In this document: piece by piece, positions 9,901-17,233 of the stretch
Layout: the number at the start of each line of letters is the position of its first letter
How positions within the stretch are numbered: the stretch's first letter is position 1
DNA from: M3007 sp046160625
GTDB lineage: Bacteria > Bacteroidota > Bacteroidia > Chitinophagales > Saprospiraceae
Length of the DNA stretch: 64,000 nt
Direction of reading: 5' to 3'
Assembly: GCA_046160625.1 (NCBI GenBank)
Contig: JBJXGZ010000107.1
Coordinates: 25,168-89,167, forward strand
Made by a program: the position numbers and the translations under genes
The notes under the pieces: model-generated
What the model was told of the DNA's origin: nothing
The model's input: only the letters and a program-made list of their open reading frames with translations
Database searches by the model: none

Positions 9901-11535
9901 TGGATTCTGCGTGCAGAAGGAACAGGAGGCACTTTTTACGGTGTAAGCAATTCAGATGGAACCTATTCCATTGATGTCGTAGCAGGTGATTATAGCATAT
10001 TCATAACACCGCCCAACCCACTTTGGATTCCTTGTTGGCCAAGCATTCCCGTTGGTACGGTACAGGTGGACGATACGCTTGGGGGATTTGATTTCCCTGT
10101 AAAAATTGACCTGACTTGCCCATTGTTAACGGTGGATATTTCTTCCAGCAATTTAAGGCGTTGTTTCTCCACCAACTATTATCAAATACAATACTGCAAC
10201 ACTGGCACGGCACTGGCCCAAAACGCATACGTCACGCTTGATCTGGATGATTTTTTGGCCCCTTTGAGTTCCAGTTTGCCTTATACAGATCTGGGCAATG
10301 GTCTGCTTCGCTTTGATGTAGGCGATCTTGATGTGGGCGAATGTGGCTGGTTTTTTCTGTATGTCAAAGTCAGTTGCGAGGCTTTATTGGGTCAAACACA
10401 CTGCACGGAAGCGCACATTTATCCTGACGACTCCTGTTTGCCAATTGATCCACAATGGTCTGGGGCAAGCCTTCGCCTAAGCAGCGAATGCCTGACCGAC
10501 TCCCTCCGTTTCCGCATCGAAAACGTGGGGGGCGGCAATATGACCAATGCACTTGAATACATCATAATCGAAGACCAGGTTATGTTGATGAGCGCTCCTG
10601 TGCTACTCGATGCAGGTGAATTCGTGACGGTCAGTGTACCCGCCAATGGGAGCAGCTGGCGATTGGAAGTGGAGCAAGTGCCTTTTCACCCAGGTGAGTC
10701 CGCGCCTGCGGTTTCAGTAGAGGGCTGTACTACTGGAACTACCTTCTCGACGGGTTTTGTGACCCAGTTTTCCGCCGACGATGCCGACGAGTTTGTTGAC
10801 ATTGATTGTAAGGAAAACACAGGATCCTACGACCCGAACGACAAACAAGCCTTCCCAAAAGGCTATGGCGCTCAGCATTATATCCGCCCGGGAACACCGC
10901 TGGAATACCAAATTCGTTTTCAGAACACGGGTAACGACACGGCATTTACGGTGATCATTGTTGATACCCTTTCCATTTGGCTTGACCCAATTACGCTCCG
11001 TCCGGGCGCGAGCAGCCATCCCTACACTTGGGATTTGACTGGTACAGGGGTGCTTTCGTTCTTGTTTGAAAACATCCTATTGCCTGACTCGAATGTGAAT
11101 GAATCCTTGTCGCATGGCTTTGTAAAATTCACGATTGATCACAAAGCAAACGCGCCCCTGGAAACCGTGATCGAAAACACTGCGGAAATTTATTTCGACT
11201 TCAACGACGCAATCGTCACCAACACCACTTCCCATCGTTTGGGAGAAAACTTTATCACGGTCGGTTTGTGGCAGCCCGAGCAGCCGGAATACGAAGTGCT
11301 GGTATCGCCAAACCCATTTTCGGATGCGGCAATTTTGGAAGTAAAAGGGCTTAGACAAAACACGCCGCTTTATTTGCAAGTGTTTGATTTACAGGGAAAA
11401 TTGCAGATGGAAATGGATTCTGATGCCCCGGTTTTTCAGTTGAAAAAAGGGCGGTTGGCCGCGGGACTCTACCTTTTTAAAATCGAACAAGGAGGAGTGA
11501 CTGTAGGGAACGGGAAATTGGTGATTCAAGACTGA
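6970..11535 (+). CDS. Large T9SS-secreted surface protein with SprB-type repeats
   Basis: A 1521-residue protein. ATG 6970 is preferred because it gives a clean signal peptide (MRYTFLLLLLCLLVG...AQA). The N-terminal two thirds hold about eight SprB-type repeats of roughly 70-80 residues (CFG-x2-NG-x-I-x-L ... GTYTVTVTDANGC), with three PKD-like units (starts such as PIANAGPDM) between them. A module near nt 9830-10150 resembles a cell-surface repeat domain. Then come a DUF7619-like domain with GSYDPNDK (about nt 10826) and a C-terminal T9SS type A sorting tail (VSPNPFSD ... GLYLFKI). By family knowledge such proteins are exported by T9SS and surface-anchored, often adhesins linked to gliding. 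The gene is divergent from the 464-aa helical protein. Confidence 0.9.
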   Translation: MRYTFLLLLLCLLVGAHTAQAQCSTEAVVTNVTCFGLSNGSINLNNNVGTAPFTYVWSNNQTDEDISGLVAGTYTCTVTDALSCVTVVEALVTESPALSVSALGGTLTCITPSLVIQTTVTGGTPPYAYAWSNSVTTGNPVVNIPGTYTVTITDALGCTATAQTIVNQDTNGPTCSILPPDILTCYSPTIALDASCGGGGNFTYQWTTTSGNIVSGANSAIATVDEPGTYALVAVNSVNGCTSQSTVFVTQDQNQPIANAGPDMLLTCTNPSLQLNGSGSSVGPQFSYFWSGPAIFSGHTTLTPTVGDQGLYSLIVTNIFNGCTATDDMLVTFLGTFPVADAGPDMGIPCGGGAVTLTSAGSSGSNLIFLWSGPGINAANQDEPNPVVGLAGTYSLTVTNAQNGCTANDATTVFPGPVIPAQQFTVTPVLCFGGNTGAIDLSVNFGTPPYVFNWGSGVTTEDRTNLTAGTYTVTVDDATTCNYYAQVNVTQPPQLNLGLQKTNNTCNGAANGTINLSVNGATQPYNFLWSNGHTAEDLNNLVAGTYTCTVTDANGCTRTTSATITQPAAIVLSYTVVNVQCNGAASGIIDLTISGGALPYTYDWSNDGPEPIDNDPQDWLNILAGTYTVTVTDANGCTKTISATLTQPPPFVLNPASIQPNCLSADGAIDLSPSGGVVPYNYVWSTGANTQDLTNVPAGTYTVTVVDANFCPRIFSLSLSDQGLDVNAAITPINCFGSSDGSINLDVTGGGSPFTFVWTGPNGYTSNTEDPTGLNSGDYMVSITSATGCVAIGGPYLISQPQQLSGQIGGTMRCFGANDGQAIFVAFGGTSPYTYLWSNGETLQHLSGLSEGIYIVTVTDALGCSIISQDIMLLEPAAIEISFTTLYSNCESTVVAPIVVGGSGGYQFAWNNGVLDSLTQFFTAGDYTLSITDDNSCVVSANYTAQIPSGYCSLLQGRIYQDTLENCQFDTEPSLSGWILRAEGTGGTFYGVSNSDGTYSIDVVAGDYSIFITPPNPLWIPCWPSIPVGTVQVDDTLGGFDFPVKIDLTCPLLTVDISSSNLRRCFSTNYYQIQYCNTGTALAQNAYVTLDLDDFLAPLSSSLPYTDLGNGLLRFDVGDLDVGECGWFFLYVKVSCEALLGQTHCTEAHIYPDDSCLPIDPQWSGASLRLSSECLTDSLRFRIENVGGGNMTNALEYIIIEDQVMLMSAPVLLDAGEFVTVSVPANGSSWRLEVEQVPFHPGESAPAVSVEGCTTGTTFSTGFVTQFSADDADEFVDIDCKENTGSYDPNDKQAFPKGYGAQHYIRPGTPLEYQIRFQNTGNDTAFTVIIVDTLSIWLDPITLRPGASSHPYTWDLTGTGVLSFLFENILLPDSNVNESLSHGFVKFTIDHKANAPLETVIENTAEIYFDFNDAIVTNTTSHRLGENFITVGLWQPEQPEYEVLVSPNPFSDAAILEVKGLRQNTPLYLQVFDLQGKLQMEMDSDAPVFQLKKGRLAAGLYLFKIEQGGVTVGNGKLVIQD

Positions 11536-11685
11536 TGATGGTGCGGGGTCGTAAGACCCCTCGAACGGCGGGAAATCCGTGGCATCCGTGGCCTGGTTGA
11601 GCACAGGGTGGGCCACGGATTGGACACGGATTTCCCGTCTGCGATATCTAACCAAACCATTTTCAGAAAATTCCCAAGCCTGCGC

Positions 11686-11715
11686 TTTGATTTTGAAAAA
11701 CTAAGTTTACCTTTG
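11686..11715 (+). promoter_or_regulatory. rpmH promoter (TTTG-N18-TACCTTTG)
   Basis: TTTG at 11686-11689 and TACCTTTG at 11708-11715 are separated by 18 bases, 41 bases before the rpmH ATG. The same layout and the following GCGCTCCGTTTTTC recur before rpmI at 58304-58346, which supports a shared ribosomal-protein promoter type. Confidence 0.75.
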
Positions 11716-11756
11716 CGCTCCGTTTTTCGGACAGAACAAATTTTTACAGAGCAGCG

Positions 11757-11921
11757 ATGAAACGTACATACCAACCCTCGCGTCGGAAGCGCATCAACAA
11801 GCACGGTTACCGCACGCGCATGGAGTCCAAAGATGGACGCAAAATATTGGCCCGCCGTCGCAAGCAAGGCCGTTGGAAACTTACTGTTTCTGACGAGCGT
11901 CGCTTGAAGACAAACGCATAA
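11757..11921 (+). CDS. rpmH: 50S ribosomal protein L34
   Basis: A 54-residue, very basic protein starting MKRTYQPSRRKRINKHG, with RTRMESKDGRKILARRRKQGR in the middle (the normal L34 core). The C-terminus is about ten residues longer than in E. coli. L34 is part of the large ribosomal subunit. It lies upstream of rnpA as in most bacteria and has its own promoter. Two hairpins separate it from rnpA. Confidence 0.97.
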   Translation: MKRTYQPSRRKRINKHGYRTRMESKDGRKILARRRKQGRWKLTVSDERRLKTNA

Positions 11922-11924
11922 ATT

Positions 11925-12020
11925 TTGGAGTCCCAATTCTGATTGGGAACAATGCTCCAAAAGTGGCTGAACAAAACAAATAAGACTTCCGAAGCCCATG
12001 CGGCCTCGGAAGTCTTATTT
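11925..12020 (+). terminator. Two hairpins between rpmH and rnpA, the second a strong terminator
   Basis: The first hairpin uses TTGGAG (11925-11930) with CTCCAA (11955-11960) and an inner CCCAAT/ATTGGG. The second has a perfect 15-bp stem, 11978-11992 with 12006-12020, and runs into a T-rich stretch. The pair would reduce read-through into rnpA, giving much more L34 than RnpA; this is inferred from the structure. Confidence 0.75.
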
Positions 12021-12080
12021 TTGTGCCAAAGCGGAAGAAGCACCTAGTGCAACTGCCTACTGCAACTGCCACTGAAGATA

Positions 12081-12461
12081 ATGCCAACCTTTACCAGCGA
12101 AGAACGACTAAAAAGCCGAAAAGCCATCGGCGGCCTTTTCAAGGGCGGCCATTCTTATGTGGCCTATCCGATGCGTGTGGTGTGGAAGGACTCTTCGCCT
12201 TATTTGGCAGCCCAAAGCCGTATTCAGGTTTTGATCTCTGTACCAAAGCGCAATTTCAAAACCGCCGTGGCGCGCAACCGCATCAAACGCCAAATCCGTG
12301 AAGCATACCGCCTGCAAAAGCAGGATTTATATGACAAGCTCGAGGCTTCCGACCTTCATATCTCTGTGATGCTCAGTTATATCGCGAAGGAAGCGCTGCC
12401 TTTTGCCGAGATTGCTGTTGGGGTGAAGAAGGTAATTCGGAAATTTCCTGGAAGGGGTTGA
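12081..12461 (+). CDS. rnpA: Ribonuclease P protein component
   Basis: A 126-residue basic protein. It carries the RNase P protein signature ARNRIKRQIREAYR, preceded by VPKRNFKTAV. It binds the RNase P RNA and helps 5' maturation of tRNA precursors. Position after rpmH is the standard arrangement. The start at 12081 follows a short stretch with repeated CAACTGCC-type words (about 12048-12073). The TGA stop at 12459-12461 is followed immediately by an octamer array. Confidence 0.95.
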   Translation: MPTFTSEERLKSRKAIGGLFKGGHSYVAYPMRVVWKDSSPYLAAQSRIQVLISVPKRNFKTAVARNRIKRQIREAYRLQKQDLYDKLEASDLHISVMLSYIAKEALPFAEIAVGVKKVIRKFPGRG

Positions 12462-12570
12462 GAAATTGGGATATTAAGATATTGGGATATTGAATTGACC
12501 GCACTTTGTAGCCAATAGGAACCCAGGATTTTGTGCTCAATATTTTAATATCCAAATATCTCAATTCCCC
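12462..12570. repeat. Octamer (GATATTGG) array between convergent genes
   Basis: Four tandem octamers occupy 12462-12493 (GAAATTGG, GATATTAA, GATATTGG, GATATTGA), starting right after the rnpA stop. An inverted, degenerate arm at about 12536-12570 (AATATCCAAATATCTCAATT) overlaps the last codons and stop of the convergent TPR gene. The two arms could form a long hairpin that ends transcription on both strands. The same octamer recurs at 15513, 43774 and 60124. Confidence 0.8.
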
Positions 12571-13301
12571 AAAATCTCCTGCGCCTGAGCATAATAGGCC
12601 TCTCCCACAGCAATTTTAGTGAGTTCAGCTTTGCAGGCTTCCAGGTTATTTTCCTTTAAATAACTCAGTGCAACATACCATACCGCATCCTCTTTAAGCG
12701 CCGAATTGCCTGCTGCCATTGGCTCAAAAACTGCCCGGGCTTCACCCGTACGATTGAGTTCGAGCAGGCAAATGCCCCGGGATAATTTTGCTTTGATGTT
12801 GTCAGGCTCATCACTCAGCACCTGATCCAATGCCGTGAGTGCTTTACTGTAATCTTTTAGGTTAAAAGCTGTTTCTGCATCCACTTTCGCCTGTTCTGTA
12901 TTGCCCATCACCGTCAGGGAGAGCGGAGTGTGTTGCGCGTATTGTTGGTAAGTCGGTGTGTCATCCGATTTTCTGAAAAACCAGACTGCCACTGCGATCA
13001 AGGTGACCGAAGCGGCCAATGCAATCCAACGACGTACATTGTTTCGGATGATTTTGATTTGCGGACTTTCGGCTATCTCATCTTTGAAATAATCCTTGCC
13101 CACTTCCTTGAGCAAATCAAGCAGGGCATTCTTTTCTGACTCTTTTTTGGGAAATGCTTCCATTTCTTCCCGCAAGGTAAATTCTTCCCTGAAGTCTGGA
13201 TCCGAAGCTACGCGAGCCTGCACATTGCGAGCCTCCTCGGGAGCCAAAAGTCCATTGAAATAGTTGTCGAGTATTGTAGAATCGCGTTCGTTCATATTCA
13301 T
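12561..13301 (-). CDS. Membrane-anchored TPR protein, probable partner of the ECF sigma factor
   Basis: A 246-residue protein. ATG 13301 (MNMNERDSTILDNYFNG) is chosen; 13295 is also possible, and the longer frame reads through repeats. A cytosolic N-terminal domain of about 90 residues resembles the anti-sigma type of Bacteroidota (DNYFNGLLAPEEARNVQ). One membrane segment follows (WIALAASVTLIAVAVWFF), then a TPR-like outer part with AFNLKDYSKALTALDQVL. It is the second gene after the sigma factor on the same strand, with a 100-base gap. An anti-sigma or signal-sensing role is inferred from position and topology; no zinc-finger motif is visible. Confidence 0.75.
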   Translation of the reverse strand: MNMNERDSTILDNYFNGLLAPEEARNVQARVASDPDFREEFTLREEMEAFPKKESEKNALLDLLKEVGKDYFKDEIAESPQIKIIRNNVRRWIALAASVTLIAVAVWFFRKSDDTPTYQQYAQHTPLSLTVMGNTEQAKVDAETAFNLKDYSKALTALDQVLSDEPDNIKAKLSRGICLLELNRTGEARAVFEPMAAGNSALKEDAVWYVALSYLKENNLEACKAELTKIAVGEAYYAQAQEILGN

Positions 13302-13369
13302 GGAGTGATGAAGTGATAAAGCGATGGAGTGATCGCGCCCAAAGAACGAATCACCAATCAACTAATTTA

Positions 13370-13396
13370 TCCGCCATAGCCAAAGCGAAGGCGGAT
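13370..13396. repeat. Short palindrome CCGCCATAGC...GCGAAGGCGG
   Basis: CCGCC (13371-13375) pairs with GGCGG (13390-13394) in the gap between the sigma gene and its TPR partner. A related sequence with the same words is embedded in the second caspase-TPR gene at 36782-36816. Confidence 0.5.
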
Positions 13397-13401
13397 CACC
13401 A

Positions 13402-13962
13402 TTAACTAATCCCCTTATACACCTCGCGCCAACGCTCGGTGCAGGCGTTTTTGCGCCGGTAGAGGGTGTCCACACTGTTCATTTGGAGTAGTTCCGCAGC
13501 CTCAAGAGGCTTCGTTCCATTGGATAGAAGGGTGAGCAACCGTTGGCAGAGTTCGCTGATTTGCTGAAAAGCTACGCGCAATCGCGTATGCCTGGCCTGT
13601 TCGGCCAATATTTCTTCGGCTTCAACCAGCACATCTCCTTCGGCTTCAGTCTCATATCGGATCTCCTCCTCTTTCCTTACCCCCACGTCGCGGTTTTTTT
13701 GTCGGATGCGGTCAACCCACTTACGTGAACAAATCACGTGGAGCAGTGCGCCAAGTGGGCAACTGAGCACAAAATCAGCGTTTTGCGCTTTTTCAAAAAT
13801 TGCCACCAGGGCTTCTTGAAAAATATCCTGAGCGTCGTCAGAAGAGCCGCCGCGAGCCACCACCCAGCGTATGGTTTGGGTAGCATGTAGCTTGTAAATC
13901 TCGCGGATGACGCGCTCGTCGTTGCGGCGCAGTGCTTCTATGTAACGATGGTCGGAATGCAT
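13402..13962 (-). CDS. RNA polymerase sigma factor, ECF type
   Basis: A 186-residue protein. Region 2 is recognisable as DDAQDIFQEALVAIFEKAQ, which contacts core polymerase and the -10 region. Region 4 is a helix-turn-helix around LRVAFQQISELCQRLLTLLSNG and NSVDTLYRRKNACTERW. It would direct transcription of a small regulon, probably controlled by the downstream membrane protein. Its start codon (13962-13960) lies only 5 bases from a nine-copy heptamer array, so the 5' untranslated region or promoter runs through repeats. The repeat number could affect expression. Confidence 0.9.
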   Translation of the reverse strand: MHSDHRYIEALRRNDERVIREIYKLHATQTIRWVVARGGSSDDAQDIFQEALVAIFEKAQNADFVLSCPLGALLHVICSRKWVDRIRQKNRDVGVRKEEEIRYETEAEGDVLVEAEEILAEQARHTRLRVAFQQISELCQRLLTLLSNGTKPLEAAELLQMNSVDTLYRRKNACTERWREVYKGIS

Positions 13963-13967
13963 TATTT

Positions 13968-14093
13968 ATGTATGATGTATGATGTATGATGTATGATGTA
14001 TGATGTATGATGTATGATGTATGATGTATGAACTATGATGTATTGGAATGGTTGGCTTTATACATCATACATCATACATCATACATCATACAT
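13968..14093. repeat. Heptamer (ATGTATG) tandem array with inverted arm
   Basis: Nine perfect copies of ATGTATG fill 13968-14030. After a 30-base spacer, the reverse complement CATACAT repeats four times at 14066-14093 with a partial copy before it. The arms could form a hairpin of about 30 bp. The right arm overlaps the stop codon of the APC permease (14088-14086), and the left arm ends 5 bases from the start of the sigma gene. There are no spacers, so it is not a CRISPR. Four more CATACAT copies lie at 27933-27960. Confidence 0.95.
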
Positions 14094-15492
14094 GATTCCG
14101 GTTCCACCAAAAGTAGAAGGGCACCCCTGTGAGCATCAGCACCACGCCAAGGCCTGCTTCGCGGGGATGGGTAAAGCAGGTGACGATGATGAGTGTGACA
14201 CAAAACAGTACGAACAATGCCGGCACTATCGGGTAGCCCCACACTTTGTATGGACGGTCTGCGTCGGGCTCGCGTTTGCGCATGATAAACACGCCAAAAG
14301 CCGTTGCGCCATAAAAAAAGAATGCGGCAAAAATCAGCATGTCGGTCAGTTGGTCAAAACTGCCCGAAAGTACGAGCAGGCAGGCCCACAAGCCTTGCAT
14401 CCAGAGCGCTGGATTGGGCGTGTGGTATTTTGGGTGGATTTCTGCCGCTCGGGGGAAAAACAGACCGTCTTTTGCCATTGCGTAGTACACCCGAGGGGGC
14501 ATGAGTATAGTGGCGTTGGTACAGCCAAGGGTGGTTATGAGTATGACAATGGAAATCAAAGTCGCCCCAAAACCGCCCGCAAAATGCCGCACTACTGCCA
14601 CGGCAGCGATCTCGTTTTGCGTTTGGTGTACGCTGACTATCTGGTCTATCGGAAGCACATAGAGATAGGTAAAATTGACCAGAAAATAGACTCCAATGAT
14701 GACCATCATGCCTGCAAACAGGGCAAGCGGCAGGTTTCGGTTCGGGTTTTTGATCTCACCGCCAATAAAGCCGAGCGTGTTCCAGCCTTCGTAGGCCCAA
14801 AACGCCGCCAGCAAAGCCGTAAACATAGCCTTTATAAAAGCAAAATCTGTCCATTCGCGCTGCACAAACGTAGTGGCGGGGGTCTGGAAATTTGCCATAC
14901 TCCCTCCACCAAATGCCAGACCTGATATCACGATTCCTGCCAGGCCAATGATGACCAGTCGCGTAATCCAGGTACTGAGCGCTGCTGCTCCTTTTAACCC
15001 GCGCGTGTTGATAAAAGTGAGGGAAACGATAAGAGCGATGGTGAGTGCTTTTACTCCTGCATTCTCAAAAGGCTTGAAGATGAGGATTTGTATGTTTTCG
15101 ATAGATTCGGGCAAATGGGGCAATGGGAAAATGGCATTGAACGACTGCGAAAACACATAAGCAATGCCTGCAACCGCCGCCGTTTTGATCACAGCAAACG
15201 TGCTCCAGCCCCATAAAAAAGCCATGAACCGGCCATAAATTTTTCGAAAATAAACATACTCCCCGCCCGAATCGGCCATCATGCCCGCTATCTCGGCATT
15301 ACTAAGTGCACCGCATAGACTGATGATACCCGCCAGCACCCATGCCCAAAGCACCAGGTCGGGCGAGAGCAGTTCTGCCGACATCGGCGCGACTTTTTTG
15401 TAAACGCCGGATCCTATGACGGAACTAACGACGAGGATGGTAGCGGCAGCAAGTGTAACGCTACGAATGAGTTGGCCTTGTTTTTTTTCCAT
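14086..15492 (-). CDS. APC-family amino acid permease
   Basis: A 468-residue integral membrane protein with about 12 hydrophobic segments. The N-terminal TM1 has VVSSVIGSGVYKKVAP, the APC substrate/Na-site motif (GSG), and NAEIAGMMADSGGEYVYFRKIYG follows, typical of the LAT-like branch. It should exchange or import amino acids across the inner membrane; substrate unknown. The last residues (FYFWWNRNHV) and the stop lie in the heptamer repeat, so repeat growth or loss would alter the C-terminus. The start at 15492 is an ATG after a pyrimidine tract. Confidence 0.88.
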   Translation of the reverse strand: MEKKQGQLIRSVTLAAATILVVSSVIGSGVYKKVAPMSAELLSPDLVLWAWVLAGIISLCGALSNAEIAGMMADSGGEYVYFRKIYGRFMAFLWGWSTFAVIKTAAVAGIAYVFSQSFNAIFPLPHLPESIENIQILIFKPFENAGVKALTIALIVSLTFINTRGLKGAAALSTWITRLVIIGLAGIVISGLAFGGGSMANFQTPATTFVQREWTDFAFIKAMFTALLAAFWAYEGWNTLGFIGGEIKNPNRNLPLALFAGMMVIIGVYFLVNFTYLYVLPIDQIVSVHQTQNEIAAVAVVRHFAGGFGATLISIVILITTLGCTNATILMPPRVYYAMAKDGLFFPRAAEIHPKYHTPNPALWMQGLWACLLVLSGSFDQLTDMLIFAAFFFYGATAFGVFIMRKREPDADRPYKVWGYPIVPALFVLFCVTLIIVTCFTHPREAGLGVVLMLTGVPFYFWWNRNHV

Positions 15493-15512
15493 GATGGGGC
15501 AAACTTAGGGAA

Positions 15513-15544
15513 GATATTGGGATATTCAGATATTGGGATATTGG
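15513..15544. repeat. Octamer (GATATTGG) array
   Basis: Four tandem octamers: GATATTGG, GATATTCA, GATATTGG, GATATTGG. It occupies the short gap between the start of the permease and the end of the 464-aa helical gene, both on the reverse strand. It belongs to the same family as the arrays at 12462, 43774 and 60124, but here no inverted arm is seen. Confidence 0.85.
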
Positions 15545-15567
15545 CGGGCATATGTGTTCAAACGGGC

Positions 15568-16962
15568 TTATTCCAATTCCCCCAAAAGCCAATCTTTTTC
15601 TGTCAGTACAGGCGCTGCCAGGATTTCTTCGCGCAATTTTATTTTTTCTGTCGCACTTTTTGGGTTGATAATCAATAATTTGCGAATAAAGCGCACGATC
15701 GCCGAATAGTTATCTCGGTGATATCCAAGCACCTTTTTTCGCCGCAAATAGATTTGGATGCTGTCAAGTTGGTTCGCCAGCGCGTCGGTTTCACCAAGCC
15801 GGAAGTAGATTTTGCAAAGCATGGTTTTGGCGGCCAAATTGTGTAGCACATCGTCGTATTCGATGTGCAAAAGATGCTGCATGGCTTCCCTTAAGGAGCC
15901 TGTATCGTAATGGTAGCGGGCCAGATTGAAGTTTACCGCACCAACCCGGTGGCTCTCGGCCAGCAGCGGCGCGTAGTCGTGCAGGAACTTTTTTACCCAC
16001 TCAAATTCTTGCAGCCGCAACCCGGTAAGCGTAATATTATTGTACGTCCAACGTGACAGTATCCCATTTTCGAGCAATGCGCCGTGCCGCAAACCGGATT
16101 GATAGAGGTCAAATATTTCTCGAAAAAAACGATCCTCTTGTTGGTTGATCCGGCGGATGCAAAAATTGATGGCCATCAAAAAAAGGTCGTGCGTCTCTGA
16201 CACCGAAAAGCGTGGGGTGTGCTCCTGTAACAGTGATTTCAGCTGTGTAAAATGCCCATCACTTCCATCCCCGCCCAGTTGGGCAAAATAGCCGTGATAA
16301 TAGACCGCTACTGCCGGAATTTCAAGATACCGATGCCCGTGGAGGAAGCTCAGCACATTGTCCAACAGGCCTTTGTCGTAGGTTTGTTTGGTCACTTGCT
16401 GGTGGCTGAGCAGCAGGCATCCGGTGCGTAGCTTGTCGCAAATAAAAGCCACATCCTGTGTGTCGGAGAGCTCCTGAGCATTGGAAGCCTTGGCCCGCCC
16501 CTGCTGCAACGAGAGGTGGTATGCTTCCCAATGAAGGCTGTATTCAGCCCGGTGAAATTCACTCCCGCGCAGTTTGTCGAGATCCAGGCGCTTGCGTGCA
16601 TAGCGGAGCATGGCTGCTGCCGGTTCGTCCAGATGCAATCGGCGCAAAGATTCCACAGTAGCGGCGTTCCGCTGGTGCTCCTGTTTTTCCCAATCTTCCA
16701 GGGCAAGGAATTTCTCTACTGTTTCCAGGAGATAATTGGTGAGATGGTACACCCTTCTTGGGTCATCCTCTCCTCCGGAAAGCAAGTGCGTTTCCAATTT
16801 TTCTTTACTCAAATCCCCGGCATACAGGTTTTCTTTAAAAAACTCGAACAACTGTACCACACCTGTATGGGTGACATGGTAAGGCGAACGGACGAATTTT
16901 TCCAAGGCCCGCATACGGTCCCTGGGCAGTGTCCGGAGGATGGAAAGCAGCGGAGAGCTCAA
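15568..16962 (-). CDS. Helical-solenoid protein, 464 aa, paralogue of 5230-6624
   Basis: Starts at a TTG (16962). This start makes the N-terminus align with the paralogue (22 residues before FVRSPYHV against 23 before FVRSPFFN), and there is no nearby in-frame ATG upstream. The protein is helix-rich throughout and cytosolic, with no enzyme motif. Length equals that of the paralogue. It is divergent from the T9SS protein at 17234, exactly as the other copy is divergent from the one at 6970. Function unknown. Confidence 0.8.
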   Translation of the reverse strand: MSSPLLSILRTLPRDRMRALEKFVRSPYHVTHTGVVQLFEFFKENLYAGDLSKEKLETHLLSGGEDDPRRVYHLTNYLLETVEKFLALEDWEKQEHQRNAATVESLRRLHLDEPAAAMLRYARKRLDLDKLRGSEFHRAEYSLHWEAYHLSLQQGRAKASNAQELSDTQDVAFICDKLRTGCLLLSHQQVTKQTYDKGLLDNVLSFLHGHRYLEIPAVAVYYHGYFAQLGGDGSDGHFTQLKSLLQEHTPRFSVSETHDLFLMAINFCIRRINQQEDRFFREIFDLYQSGLRHGALLENGILSRWTYNNITLTGLRLQEFEWVKKFLHDYAPLLAESHRVGAVNFNLARYHYDTGSLREAMQHLLHIEYDDVLHNLAAKTMLCKIYFRLGETDALANQLDSIQIYLRRKKVLGYHRDNYSAIVRFIRKLLIINPKSATEKIKLREEILAAPVLTEKDWLLGELE

Positions 16963-17110
16963 CGTTTCAGTTTTTTATTTGCAGAATATTTTCCTGCAAA
17001 TAAAAATTATTTTTGAAAAACAATCATAATTTATTTTAAAAAACAATTGATATTCAATATATTATAACTTTTATCTTGAAAATTTTACCTGAAAACAGCG
17101 TAAAAATGTC

Positions 17111-17142
17111 CTTGTCCGCTGAGCAATGTTGCAGCACTTTTG
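17111..17142 (+). promoter_or_regulatory. Candidate promoter of the second T9SS surface protein
   Basis: CTTG (17111-17114), preceded by AAAAATGTC, and TTTG (17139-17142), followed by TA, are 24 bases apart. Words and spacing match the region before the gene at 6970. The TA of the -7 box is not conserved, so confidence is modest. Confidence 0.4.
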
Positions 17143-17233
17143 TACCATGAAAATTTGTGTGGCACAATCAGCCATAACCATTCATTAAACACATTTTTAA
17201 TCCCCCACTACTTTCATCGAAAAAACTATCTAC

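Noticed and set aside
13968..14093. CRISPR array
   Set aside because: Repeats are 7 bp and contiguous with no spacers, and no cas genes are present.
14035..14925. Forward-strand open frame opposite the APC permease
   Set aside because: It begins in the heptamer repeat and mirrors the permease; the permease has clear TM and family motifs.
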